Source of the DNA: Aquatica leii
Lineage: Eukaryota; Arthropoda; Insecta; Coleoptera; Lampyridae
Direction: 5' to 3'
Assembly (NCBI GenBank): GCA_035610365.1
Contig: CM069437.1
Coordinates: 56,382,093-56,446,092 of the forward strand
DNA: 64,000 nucleotides
This document shows, piece after piece, positions 21,896 to 36,139 of this stretch. Below the pieces are notes generated by a model that had not been told where the DNA came from, did no database searches, and was given only the letters and a program-made list of their open reading frames with translations. The translations under genes and the position numbers were made by a program. Each line of letters starts with the position of its first letter. Within the stretch, counting starts at the first letter, position 1.

Positions 21896-23740
21896 TTACA
21901 CATTTTCATAATTTGTTGTGTTAAGATTTCTAAAATTTAGAAGACCTCTTGTTTCAGTCCATGAGGATAGCTTCATAATGATTTGATGTTCATTAAATTC
22001 AGTTTCGTCCGGGATTGTTGGATAATGATACACAAATTGCTTGGTTTCGCTCTTTATTTCCTTTTTCCTAAGGAAAGTGCCCACATATGATTTATCATAT
22101 TTTGATATTATTTTACAGATATAGACTCTGTTTTTTATTACAGCGGTAGCTCGTTCAACGGGAAACTTGACTAATACCCAGTCACCAATGCAGAAATTAT
22201 TATCAGACGTCTGTGCAGAAGTAGAAGGCATATTTTTAGTATTTTCGTAAATATTGTTAGTGTCGTTTTCTTTAGAATTTTCTTTGTTGCAATGCGAAAA
22301 CGGGAGATCATCATCACTAGAGTCATCTTGACCAGTGTTATTGTCAGAATTATCACTTTCACTGAAATTATCGTTAACGGAGGCGATATCGTCACTGTCA
22401 CTGGTACTTGAATCACATTTTACACTTTTCCCGGCTACGACTGTAAGCTTTTTGTTCTTAGATTTGCGCGTTGGTTTGTCGGAATATCTCATTTCTTTTA
22501 ACAAGTCAATTATGGACGTATTAATAGCTTCTGCCTCCTGAGGTTGTAAAGTCTCTTTGGGGAGTAGATTCAACACTTCGTCTTTATTAAGAGGAATTAT
22601 TCCTGTTTTGCGAAACCCTGATATTATGTTTTGTTTTGCATTAGGCATAATTCCTTCCATTAATTCTTTCAGCAACCTGGGAAATATACTTTTTGGGATA
22701 CTAGCCTCTGTTCGACCAGGGCCCTTTTTCCATCGCAGTAAAATTTGACGCCACATTATTTTGAGAGGACGAAAAAATGCGACGTCCAAAGGTTGCGTGA
22801 GGTTCGTGGAATTGGCTGGTAAAAATACCATATCGATATTATATTTTTGCAACTCCTTCACCAAATTAATAGAAATGTGCGAGGCTAAATTGTCGCCTAT
22901 AATAATTTTTCGGCCATTTAACTTTCTACAATATGGAATTACTATTTTGGTAGCCCAGTCTTCGAAGCAATCCATGTCGAACCAACCGGATGGTGTGCGA
23001 TTGTATCTGACATTTCGGAGTCCGCCTTCCGTCCATGCAGAATAAATGTTTTGCGCTTTGTAGACAACATAGGGATCTAATACCTGTCCATCACCTGTAA
23101 CGGCAAACATTATCGAGGTGCAAGACTTGGTCGTATTCATAACCCGTTCTGGATGTTTGCATCTTCTTCTACTTAAAATTTTTGTTTGCCCTACGTCATC
23201 CCTTAAATTTGTCTCGTCGTAATTTATCACATGTGTTGGTGGCATGTCTTTCAATGACTCAGAGAGGTTGGAAAAATATTCTTCAAGAATATCTCTAGAA
23301 ACTTCGGCCCTACAGCGTTTAATATTTTCACACATTCGGTTCGTAAGTTGGCTTTTATGTCTACGCAAGAAGCTGAAAACGAATTCTTTTCCTGGCATGT
23401 TGTTCTTAAAGCGTGTAACATTTTTTCCCAACTTATCAAAATAATTTTTAACTAATAATTGTAAATCATACGTGTCGATGGGATAGCCCCAGTCCGCGCA
23501 AATATTTATATTTGTTATGAATAACTGCTCTTCATCTTCTGTTAAAACGGTTTGCCCCCCTTTCTTTTTGACGTTGCCCTTATTGTGGCGAACCAGGACT
23601 GTTGTAGGAATTCCAAATTTTACCGCCGCTTGCCTATATGTTAATTGTTGGGCCCTTATTGCTTCAACAGCTTCACGTAATTTATCGGGATCATGTGAAC
23701 GATGCCTCTTCGTTGCTTTCGAGACATACAATCGTGGCAT
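21896..23740 (-). CDS. Pogo/CENP-B/jerky-type DDE transposase, intact
   Basis: 614 residues, uninterrupted. An N-terminal pipsqueak-type helix-turn-helix (LREAVEAIRAQQLTYRQAAV, about 20-40) is followed by a CENP-B-like DNA-binding region (about 65-145). The DDE catalytic core comes next, with first aspartate in INYDETNLRDD (~175), second in IIIGDNLASH (~281), third in TQPLDVAFF (~318). A very acidic serine-rich stretch (~440-480) precedes a C-terminal segment starting GDWVLVKFPVERA (~520). It would cut and paste the element at TA sites in the nucleus. All three catalytic acids are present, so it may still be active. The start at 23740 is the first ATG of the conserved frame. Family placement (pogo versus jerky clade) is not resolved. 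Confidence 0.92.
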   Translation of the reverse strand: MPRLYVSKATKRHRSHDPDKLREAVEAIRAQQLTYRQAAVKFGIPTTVLVRHNKGNVKKKGGQTVLTEDEEQLFITNINICADWGYPIDTYDLQLLVKNYFDKLGKNVTRFKNNMPGKEFVFSFLRRHKSQLTNRMCENIKRCRAEVSRDILEEYFSNLSESLKDMPPTHVINYDETNLRDDVGQTKILSRRRCKHPERVMNTTKSCTSIMFAVTGDGQVLDPYVVYKAQNIYSAWTEGGLRNVRYNRTPSGWFDMDCFEDWATKIVIPYCRKLNGRKIIIGDNLASHISINLVKELQKYNIDMVFLPANSTNLTQPLDVAFFRPLKIMWRQILLRWKKGPGRTEASIPKSIFPRLLKELMEGIMPNAKQNIISGFRKTGIIPLNKDEVLNLLPKETLQPQEAEAINTSIIDLLKEMRYSDKPTRKSKNKKLTVVAGKSVKCDSSTSDSDDIASVNDNFSESDNSDNNTGQDDSSDDDLPFSHCNKENSKENDTNNIYENTKNMPSTSAQTSDNNFCIGDWVLVKFPVERATAVIKNRVYICKIISKYDKSYVGTFLRKKEIKSETKQFVYHYPTIPDETEFNEHQIIMKLSSWTETRGLLNFRNLNTTNYENV

Positions 23741-23764
23741 ATTGATAATTTACCTCTCGTTTAT

Positions 23765-24185
23765 TGTTCCTCGATTGTTCCTATTCGCCTGGCACTTCGC
23801 GAAAATGGACCCTATTTTTTAAAAAAATGTGCAACTTATTATTCGACTACATTTGAACAAAAATTCTATATTACTTTTTAAGAACACTATAATGGTAAAT
23901 TAAAAAAATATATTTCAGTAATTTTAACGTACAATTTAATACCTTTCCACACAACACTTTAACAGGTACGAAAACAAACGTTTTTAAAGATTACACTTGT
24001 GGCACGTACAACAAAACAGGTTAAATAATTTTATAACAACTGGTGCTGACATCGAATGAACTAATACCTAATCATTTATTTTAGCAATAAACCAGATTTC
24101 TGTATTATCATAATTAAGAGATATTCAAAGGAACAGGGATCTAGAAAGTTTTGTTCCTATTCACCTCTCAGTTCCCATTCACCCC
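23765..24185. repeat. Subterminal GTTCCTATTCACC repeats, right end of pogo-type element
   Basis: TGTTCCTATTCGCCTGGCA near 23776, TTGTTCCTATTCACCTCTC near 24154 and GTTCCCATTCACCCCG near 24171. The region 23741-24150 between them is otherwise AT-rich and presumably holds the transposase promoter. Confidence 0.7.
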
Positions 24186-24556
24186 GTTTTACGGTAGTAG
24201 ATGAAAATGCGATTGTAGAAATGGTAGAAATCAAATGCCCATACGGTGCAAAAATGTACACTCCGATGGAAGCCGTTATAAAGAATAAAATCAAATTTTG
24301 ACGAGCAGAGGAAATCAAATTAAAATTAAAACAAAATGACAGCTACATGTACCAAATCCAAGGGCAATTAAATATCGTAAGAAAAGACATTTGCTATTTT
24401 GTTGTTTGGATTCCTACTGGTATTTCTGTAGAAAAGATTTAAATCGATACTTTGTTTTGGGAGAAAAAATGCTTTCGAAGCTTGAACAATTTTATTATAT
24501 AGCATTGTTACCCGAAATTTTGGATTCAAGACAATCACGACAGCTACCTATTTGAG

Positions 24557-25450
24557 AGACATTTTTAAATTAATGTATGTGGAAAAAACTGTATCTTCTG
24601 AAATTCAATGTCAAGGATGTACATCTGTAAAGTTGTTACTTTTTCCCCTTTTTTAAATTAATTTATATGCATTCAAAATAATATACAGGCTGACTTATAA
24701 TTATTTATACATAGTTGATTATTATTAGTAATGTTTATTTGTAAGATTGTTTATTTATGCGTTGACAACAGTATGTTGGTACCTATTTTGGACTGATGTA
24801 TTTATTGTTTTAAATTTTTCTCGTCACTATTAACATTGTTAGCTAATATGTCGTAAATAAATATCTTTAGGCAATTTTATTTTTATTCGTTATGAATGAA
24901 TTTCAATATTGTAATCAAATTGATTACGTACTTGGTGTATTATTAGATTGATTTGAATAAATAAATGCGTTAGCAAATTAAGTAAGTTTCTACCTAACAG
25001 TTTACAAACAGTTATAATCCTTTTGTTAGTAATCCGATTGTTTAACAACGGGTGGTCGCCGGCACAGGTCCCTGGTTAATGGGTTGCCTATATTTGTACG
25101 AAATTTTAAGAAAATTAATAGAACATTTTTTAATCGCTAACTTAATTAATTCGTCACCATGTAGAATGTAAACATACATCGATGCATGTAGGTCAGTAAA
25201 ATACATGTATGTAACGGGGTAAAAGAATAAAAACTTATAAAGATAAATTCCGTTGGCAGTATCAATTAAAACTTATGTTTTATTTGTAACGTGATATTAT
25301 CCATATTTATTAAAAAAAAAACTTTTCGCGATTTAGCCCGTTGGAGAAAAGATTGTTTTAAATAATACTTAAATTACTTTTTTAATCATACTGCTACAAA
25401 GTGAGATATCTTGATTAGCGTTTCACTATTCTACGGTACAAGACGTCCTA
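24557..25450. other. Non-coding 3' part of the YqaJ element
   Basis: AT-rich with stop codons in all frames; ends in the inverted repeat at 25451-25464. Nothing else recognised. Confidence 0.5.
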
Positions 25451-25639
25451 ACTAAATACAACCCTTAATGCGACACACAGCCGCACAGCCGTGTGCGTTG
25501 ATTATGAGTGAGTTATGCTATAAGAGTGACGTACATTATTGTATGTCTTGCTTTTCGTAAAATTACATTATTTTTAAATTAAAAAAATGAAATCATCAGA
25601 AATATAATGTTGGTACTACATTTATTACTAAATCTGGCA

Positions 25640-26800
25640 AATTTGACATCTTTAACATCGATTTTTACTTTCCTATAAGCGATCCCGTTTTTTTTTGAAA
25701 TTTTGTTTGCATAGTTTTACGTTTCAAGGTCTCCTGAATCAAAAAAATGTATTTTTGACAAAAAAAATTGAGTGTCTGTGTGTCTATGTGTGAGTAACGA
25801 TGTACCCATGATAACTCTCGAACCAAAAGTCCTAGTAACTTGAAATTTGGTATGGAGCTGGCTTTTCATATTCTTCTAGATTCTATCAAAAGATGGGTCT
25901 GATAAAGAAACCGGAAGTGGGTATATCCGCCATTTTTAACAATTTTGTATGTAGTAAATTATTCAAATTATTTTTATATTACGTAATTCTACCTAACAAT
26001 TTATTCAAACAAAAAATTTTTTTAACATAACAGGCGCACAAATGTAAGGGTTAGTCGATATGACAACATACGCTCAATTTACCATATTTCGGTTGTATCT
26101 TAATGAAATCGAGGAGAGAATAGTATATTAAAACACAAGTTACAGAATGAACGCGCTTCAAGCACGAGACCGGGTTTCATACACGAGCCGCGCAGCGGCG
26201 AGTTTATGAAGCGGTCGAGTGATTGAAACGTATTCTATGACGTGTGCTTTATACTATTTTCTCTATTTTAATACAATGTTTGAAATTTTTCGTATAATTT
26301 TAATTTTAAAACAACATTGGTAAACTTTTATATTTTATTGAATTGGCAACATTTACATTTTGACATATTGAAATGTATGTGTTAACCTAAAATCTCATAC
26401 AAAATTATCTCTTTTCACCTTTATAAGTAAATAACTGAATTAATAAAACGTCTTTATTTTATCTTGGCATCAAAATTTGAATTTCAATTGTTAAATTCCA
26501 ATAATTTTGATTTCTTTTTTGTGTAACGTCAACTTACGGTGCAGAGATACCAACTTTGATAAAACTAACATTACCAAAAATCGTGTAAGAATTTGCTTAT
26601 TTTTACACGGATTTTAGTGTGAGAATCGCTAATTCTCATGTCGAAATAGAGAAACAAAATTATAGCATGCTAGGAAGTCAATACAAACGTGTACGTATCA
26701 CTTCAAAGTGGTTTTATGACAACATAATCAACAAAATATGTAGACATTCCTTTATTATTTCTTATAAGAAAGTCAAGTGGTGACCACACCAGTTTTTTTT
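25640..26800. repeat. Dispersed non-coding repeat, copy 2 (with an insertion)
   Basis: Second copy of the family at 12395-13045. It keeps a block absent from copy 1 (about 25765-25905, beginning GTGTCTGTGTGTC and including ATAACTCTCGAACC). It is interrupted at about 26112-26648. Shared blocks resume with ATGCTAGGAAGTCAATACAA at about 26668 and end at the CCAGTTTTTT motif near 26795. Confidence 0.78.
26112..26648. mobile_element. Small unidentified insertion with a terminal hairpin
   Basis: Absent from repeat copy 1 at the matching point. GAGAATAGTATATTAAAACACA near 26114 pairs imperfectly with TGTGCTTTATACTATTTTCTC near 26241, enclosing a GC-rich stretch with the palindrome GCCGCGCAGCGGC near 26189. 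No coding capacity. The borders are approximate. Confidence 0.5.
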
Positions 26801-27471
26801 ATGACTTTTCCACTTGTTGTATACTCGTTTGAATATTAAATGATTGACTTTGAGCACTTATATTTTTATGTGGGTTTTTATTTTGCCGCGCTTTTTCGCC
26901 TATTGCAAAAGCCAATATTGACGTAAAACGCCAATAACACAGTGCAGGGGTAGATGCAATATTATTCTTACATAATAAAATATTATTTATTATGATAAAG
27001 ATAGCGGTTTGTTTCGCTATACCTTTGTCTCATATATTTCCTACTGTGACCTCTGGCATCTTATCAACTCCAGTTCCAACTGGCATTGTTATTTTTCCTT
27101 ATAGTACACGAATTGTGATATGTCGACGACTTCTCTTCATCTTGTTGCTAGTGAATTTGCATATCAGAAAATAGTGTAAACGTAAATCTTCATTATGAAG
27201 AAAGTACATGTGGTATTCGCGAAAAACAAGAATTAATGGCAGAAGATGCCACAAACACAAACATTTTTCTACAAAAACTTCTTTAGTTGTTACATCAGAA
27301 TTTTTCTTAACGTTTATTGCTTATTTAAATTTATGCTTTTTTAGGCAATTTTTTAGCTAAAGTCTTTTATACGACTCTGTTTTTAAACGAAATTAAGTAA
27401 ATAAATGCTTTTTTAAGCCATTCTCTTTCAGAACCAGTCTTTTATAAAACTTTTTTTTAAAGAATTTTAAC
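26801..27471. other. AT-rich stretch without a recognised gene
   Basis: A 60-codon open frame at 26992-27174 (plus) has no recognisable family. The last part probably includes the 5' untranslated region of the LINE that follows. Confidence 0.45.
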
Positions 27472-28515
27472 ATGGATTCAATTACGCTTTCTGAGCACGA
27501 TTGGACCAACGTCGAAACATCCACCGCCGCCACCGCCACGACGATGGTATTTCTTCAAAACCAGGTAAGGACGCTCACCGAAGAAAACCGCCAGCTCCGC
27601 CACTAACTCGCCGAGATGACGAAGAAGCTGGATCGCCTGCTCGACGTCCTGTCGGCACTTGCCCCTAAAAAGAAAAAGAAGAAGCAGCCGTTGCTTGAGA
27701 TCACTTCCCGCGTTGACACTTCAGACGTTCCGACGCCTAACCCGGAACCGATTGAGACCCCGGCAAAGTTCAGACGTAGCAAGCCTGTCGCTGCCGTGTC
27801 GAACACCGATATTGCCGCCACACCCACCACTAAGCTTCCCGCCGTGCTCATCACCGAACCTACGCCAGAAAATAAACGACACGCAGGGATAAGACCCCAC
27901 TAATTGTCGTTCATAACCAGAATGGCTACGATAAGGCTATACAAATCCTTCGCAAATCTAACGTAAATGTTTCCAGAGCAAAGACCACTCGGAACGGAGT
28001 CGCCATCCACGTCGCCTTTTTTGAAGACTTCCGGACTGCAACACGTGCCCTAGAAGAAGCCCTCCAAAAGTTCCATTTGTACCAACTGAAAGGAGATCAA
28101 TCTTTGAAGGCCGTAATCAGAGAGATGCCGTTAGGCGACATGTCAATGGACATCACCTTCGTCGCAAAGGTATAGATGTGAATAAGATAACGCGTATGAT
28201 TTCAGGACGGTCCAAGCTACCTAGGCTACTCCTCCTGGTCCAGGTCAGAAAAACCCTGTAGGCAAAAACGATCTTCCATATCACCAATATCAGAGTCGTC
28301 CAAGTCCGCGTCGAGATCTTGCACCTGCAGACGATATCGGGCAGTGCTGCCGGTTCAGTGCATCGAACACTTTGTCAGAAGATGTCGAGGAACCCCTCGA
28401 TGCGCTACAAGTGCTCGAAGAAGCGAGAAAATAATCCCACCACGTGCTGCAACTGCAGGAACGACCACATGTCGAACTACAAAGAGTGCCTAGCCCTCCC
28501 AAAACAGCGACAAGT
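27472..28515 (+). pseudogene. Jockey-like LINE ORF1 (gag-like, zinc knuckles), broken
   Basis: ATG at 27472 opens a frame starting MDSITLSEHDW, with a lysine-rich stretch (PKKKKKKQP). It stops at 27603 and again in other frames. Downstream pieces carry the region usually found before the knuckles and CCHC-type motifs read across frames: YKCSKKR...CCNCRNDHMSNYKEC at about 28405-28495. The composition is clearly more GC-rich than the surroundings. ORF1 proteins of this type bind the element RNA. Several frameshifts disable it. Confidence 0.72.
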
Positions 28516-31500
28516 AAGTAACTACTGCACTAATCGTTCAGGTCCTATTTCTGCAGCCATACGAGCATTCGCCAATTGTCTCCTTAACAAAAAACTTGAG
28601 TTTCAAGATTTTTTCTACCGCCGCAACATCGACGTCGCCCTCGTCTCCAAAACTCATCTTCGGAACTGCGACAATCCAAACATTTGCAATTATAGAATAC
28701 AATACCAACCGAAGCATAAGTCACAGAGTAGGTACCTTTACGTCAAACGGTCCATCTTCCACCACCACATTCTAATGCCACATTTCAGAATATAGAAGCA
28801 ATCCAAATTGTCATTAACATACCCGCAGATTTAGACGCGATTTTTAACGCTAGGAACCCCACTATTCTTGCAGGAGACTTTAATGTGAAACATCCAGACT
28901 GGCACAGGAAATTGAACCGCAATGGTCGACTCCTGCAAGTCCTCACCAGCATACAAAACTTTGTCGTAGACGGACCTTACGAACCCATAATCCATCCCCA
29001 TAACGGACTTCCCGACGTCATTGACATAGCCATTTGCAATAACATCAGGCTATTTTACGATCTAACCACCGTTTCTGACCTTAGTTCCGATCACGACTCT
29101 GTGCTTCTACAACTCGGTGATTAAGCCGAATTCAGATCGAACAACATCGTAATCTTCTTTTCAATGACTAACTTCAGTCATTAAATCCATAAGACCACAG
29201 CGTCTGGCAAATGACCAACATTCTTACAAGAACAAGCCTCTCATGTCCGCCATTCACGGCCCCCGAGGTCTGGTCTACACAGATCTAGACAAAACTGAAG
29301 CTTTCGCCGACACGCTGGAACTCCAATTCAGAGCAAACCATTTAGATGACAAACACTTCCGTCGCTCAAATTCCATCCACCGCGAGGTCAGACACATCCT
29401 GACAAAATGCGCAAAGCTTTCGGGAACGGCGGCATTTTCAAGAAAATCCTCAGTCTTCTTCCCAAAAAAGATATAGCCACATTAACCGTGATTTTCAACG
29501 CTTTCTTGGGATTCCGACACTTTCCACATCAACGGAAAACCGCGGACGTCATAGTATTTACCAAACCCAGAAAAGACTGCGTCACGCCCCAAAACTACCG
29601 TTCAATCAGCTCGCGTCCGACACTTGGTAAGTTATTGGAAAGAATAATCCTCGTCAGATTACAGGAACAGGTCGACACCAACCAAAAACATCCTCCAAGA
29701 ACAGTTTGGTTTTCTCTAAGGAACACTCCAACGTTCACCAAGCCCTCCGCGTCGTAGAACAGATCACCGAAGACTTCGACCACTGCTGTACTGATACGTA
29801 CTGGTTCAGGTTACTGGTTGGGTAGCTCAGCTAAGGTAGAGAATTAATTTAAGAGTTAATTAATTTACAAAGTTGACAATTGTATTTATTTTCGGCATAC
29901 ACTGTATGTAGTATAATAAAAATATTGTATGTATTTTATTTAACCGCTCCTGTAATTCCCAAGTAATGGTGGCGCTGCAATCGACTTCCGTTTGTATCTG
30001 AAAGTTGTAATTTTTAGTGCTGAGAAAATACGAATAAATACAATAAAGAACGTGGTGAGTTAATCGGATAATTACGGGAAAGGATTACTGTGCAAATTAA
30101 CTGGATTTACAATATTTATTTCGGATCAGGTTGACAATAATACGGGAAGTTTGTGTGATTGCTTGTTGAGGTTAACAACACGTGTTTTGTACTAATTGCA
30201 GGTAAGTATTAAACGGAGATAATAAACTACAGGCTTAATTGAAAACGGTATTTCTACAGGTAATTAATTCTGAATACCAGGGTGATTCGAGAAGTTAATA
30301 CAATCTACTTCGACCAGGAAAACGTATTGAATATACTACGATTGATACTTGAATTCAGGTGATTGTTGTTTTAATATGCTCGTAGATTTAGCTCTTGTGA
30401 ATCTATACGTTGCAGGTGGATAAACCAACGAGTTATAACAAATCTACGCTACGGTTCCCCAATGCACTATTTTTGTTAAACTCGAGAATTTACCTTACGC
30501 TAGGTGGTTAAACGATTACAAACGTACCGAGTTAACTGTAGTCTGTAACAGAGTTTGTCGAGGGTAAGTTAACAATCGTAGCTAAGCAGTTGTAGCGACA
30601 CCTCGATACAAAAGGCTTAGTTACTTTGTACGCTTAAACTCCTACTGTTGTTCTAGCACTGCGATGCTACTGGTTTCGGTACAAGGCTGGACTGGAAATT
30701 ACTTAAACGGTGAACTTACTAACAGGTCAACAATCGTGAATGAATAAATACAAGAAATCTGGTCAGTACGAGGATTTATCGAAACACAAAACAATCGAAA
30801 GAATGAGCCAGGTGAATCGCGTTTGATCAGGTTAATCGGTGAAATTACTAAAGAATTAATCAAGGGACGGTGCGAGGTTCGGTGTTAACAGGAATATCAA
30901 TTTTTAACAGGTTAGTTTCGGTGTAACAGGTTCTGGTAACAGGAATAATTAGTCGGTTTCAGGAGAGAAGGCAAAGACGTAGCGGTTGTTGTCGAATAAA
31001 CGGATTAGAGAATTAGCAAGGTGAATAGCGGACGGTCTGGTTAATTATTAAAACGGACAGAATTATCAAGAGACGGTGCGAGGTTGTCGTTACTGGATTT
31101 CGGCAGGTTAATTCGGTTTACAGGTAAGTAGAGCACAGGTAAACAGGATTAAGGCTAAGTAAGGCTAAGTGACATTTGTTTTCAGGGGATCTCCTTTTAT
31201 AGCGGGTCACGTACGAGGACACATGAGTGGGGTATGGCACGCGCTTCGTCGGTCAGGAAGGGGTTTAGATGCGTAGGGTTCTAAGTTCACGCGTAATTTG
31301 ATTGAAATTATAAAAAATTTTGAATACAAATATGCGGCGGACTTCCGATTTATTACACTGCGACGTCTTCTTCGATATCGAGAAGGCGTTTAACAAGGTC
31401 TGGCATCGCGGTTTCCTCTACAAGAGGCTCCTTCCTCAATCGAAGCTCGTTTGCAATCAAACTTCGCACCGCCAAATCCACTCCAAGTCACATAGAAGCC

Positions 31501-32150
31501 GGCGTTCCTCAAGGATCTACGCTATTTCCACTTCTATACAACATCTTCACGGCAGACGTCTTAAAAATCGACGGACTCACGTACACCTTCTACGCCGACG
31601 ATAACACCGTTTTAGCAACATCCCGCTCAAACCGAGAGAAATTTTCAAATGGCTCTCGCCTCGCTAGACCACTGGTACGACTGGCGAATAAAAGTAATTT
31701 CTACGAAAAGCGCCGCTGTCCTCTTCAACCGAAAGAACATCGAATCCACCAGGCCGCCTTCACATCAAAGGCAACGACATCCCCTGGGTGGACAAAACCA
31801 AATATCTCATCGACTTCACCCTAGAGAGAAAAGTGTTATGGATATCCCACATCAACCAAAAACTCGCTTCTTCTAACGGCCTACTGGTAATGTTATACCC
31901 GCAACAGCCGCCTCAACATCGATAACAAGCTCCTCATCTACAAGATGATCATCCGCACCTCCATGACTTACGCAGCACAAGTATGGTAATCTACGCTGCA
32001 GATCCAAATTTTCCAAAATAAGATCCTTAGAATAATCGCAGACGCTTCCTGGTTTGTCTGAACTGACCGGGTCCATTAAGAACTTGACATCCCAAAGATC
32101 ACAGATTTTGTCTTTTTGACTTTGGGAATACGACAGAGATGACATGTAAG
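28516..32150 (+). pseudogene. Jockey-like LINE ORF2: endonuclease and reverse transcriptase, broken and interrupted
   Basis: The endonuclease part shows VALVSKTHLRNCD (~28645) and TILAGDFNVKHPDWH (~28865), ending with SSDHDSVLLQL (~29100). The RT N-terminal part (29407-29757) has KTADVIVFTKPRKD...QNYRSIS. The frame is cut near 29790 by a ~1.5-kb insertion and resumes at about 31320 with DVFFDIEKAFNKVWHRGFL; the catalytic FYADDNTV lies near 31590. A C-terminal piece reading NKLLIYKMIIRTSMTYAAQV lies near 31930. It would nick target DNA and reverse-transcribe the element RNA, but many frameshifts and stops make it dead. Confidence 0.82.
29790..31318 (-). mobile_element. Unidentified ~1.5-kb insertion, possibly a solo LTR or short non-autonomous element
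   Basis: It splits the LINE reverse transcriptase. No open frame of note. On the minus strand there is a consensus TATAAAAGG box near 31193-31201, and AATAAA signals lie on the same strand near 29940 and 29888, about 1.3 kb downstream, as expected of a transcription unit on the minus strand. Related segments recur inside: GACGGTGCGAGGTTcggt near 30865 and GACGGTGCGAGGTTgtcg near 31073, and many CAGGTTA(A)T motifs. I could not fix its ends or a target duplication. Confidence 0.5.
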
Positions 32151-32751
32151 TACGTCATCCTAGATTAAGCTTTAGAATGAAATGTTCAACACAGCGGAAA
32201 AGTTCGAAACCAAAAAGGAAACTTGGAGGTGGAAAACCGATTCAACGGAAATATTTAAGCAAATTTTGTTACCACTTAGGATTAAAATTCTAATATTTAA
32301 ATAGCGAATATACGTATTTGAAATCTGTTACACTAAATAAATCATGAATGCATTCGTATTTTCATTGATTAATAATAAATTACAAAAACTATTCATTTAT
32401 ATATTTGAATGTAATAAAATGAGATAAGCACACCCAGCAACCCAACATTATTTGATACGAAATTGTCCAAATATCAAAACTCTTGTTCTTAAAACTAAAT
32501 TATACACCTAATGAACAAATTAAATTCACTTATAACGAAATAAGAACAAAACAAAAAGTAAATTGATTTTATTCCGTACAGATGAAAAACTTACACTAGT
32601 TAAATAAACGCAATATAACAAATATTTAGTTGAAAAATGTTTATTAAAAATGTAGGTGCTGGTTATGAGAAATTAGTGTCTGCAAGTTTTAAGTAGATCA
32701 GAAATAAATACTGTCTAAAAAAATATTTTAAAAAAAACCTACTTATATAAA
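32151..32751. other. LINE tail and 3' flank of PSMD14
   Basis: AT-rich, no gene. The part nearest 32751 is expected to hold the PSMD14 3' untranslated region on the minus strand. Confidence 0.45.

Positions 32752-36139
<3,388 letters not shown>

Larger units (their letters stand above)
21491..24194 (-). mobile_element. Pogo/jerky-type DNA transposon, apparently complete
   Basis: Begins CCGTAAAACGGGGTGAAT at 21491 and ends with its reverse complement at 24194; the match extends through GGAAC with one mismatch. TA at 21489-21490 and 24195-24196 is the target duplication. Removing the element and one TA restores the reading frame of the older host transposon. One intact 614-residue transposase gene fills it. 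Extra copies of the GTTCCTATTCACC motif lie inside both ends. Confidence 0.93.
16852..24556 (+). pseudogene. Transposase-like protein with C-terminal YqaJ exonuclease domain, broken and split
   Basis: From ATG 16852, a basic N-terminal segment, an acidic segment (17036-17386), the core block AVVTDGAWSKQSYRTNYNAL (frame end at 17386) and a cysteine-containing block with NKFCLVCA (17423-17617) are read in shifting frames. The pieces 17620-18283 belong to the same protein. The C-terminal part continues at 21049-21490 (SSRWYEERWKILTDRQI; WGLFVDEIHPCLPASPD) and at 24197-24556 (VEMVEIKCPYGAKMYTPMEA), where E-x-K fits the YqaJ/lambda-exonuclease active site. This composition is what databases usually label Mutator-like transposase with YqaJ domain in arthropods. 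Removing the pogo insertion and one TA rejoins the frame exactly at 21490/24197. Stops near 17024, 17385, 21137 and 21317, plus frameshifts, make it non-functional. Confidence 0.8.
15823..25464 (+). mobile_element. Decayed YqaJ-encoding DNA transposon, carrying two nested insertions
   Basis: TTAAGGGTTGTATTTAGT at 15819-15836 recurs as its exact reverse complement at 25451-25468. TTAA would be the target duplication and GGGTTGTATTTAGT the start of the terminal inverted repeat. Between them lies one decayed transposon gene on the plus strand, interrupted by an LTR element and a pogo-type element. Subtracting both insertions and their duplications leaves about 4.17 kb, a normal length. TTAA target sites are typical of piggyBac and Kolobok; the encoded protein does not look like piggyBac, so Kolobok-like is the better guess. 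Confidence 0.65.

Noticed and set aside
27603..27854. Minus-strand 83-codon frame, glycine/serine-rich
   Set aside because: It is the complement of GC-rich LINE ORF1 coding sequence.
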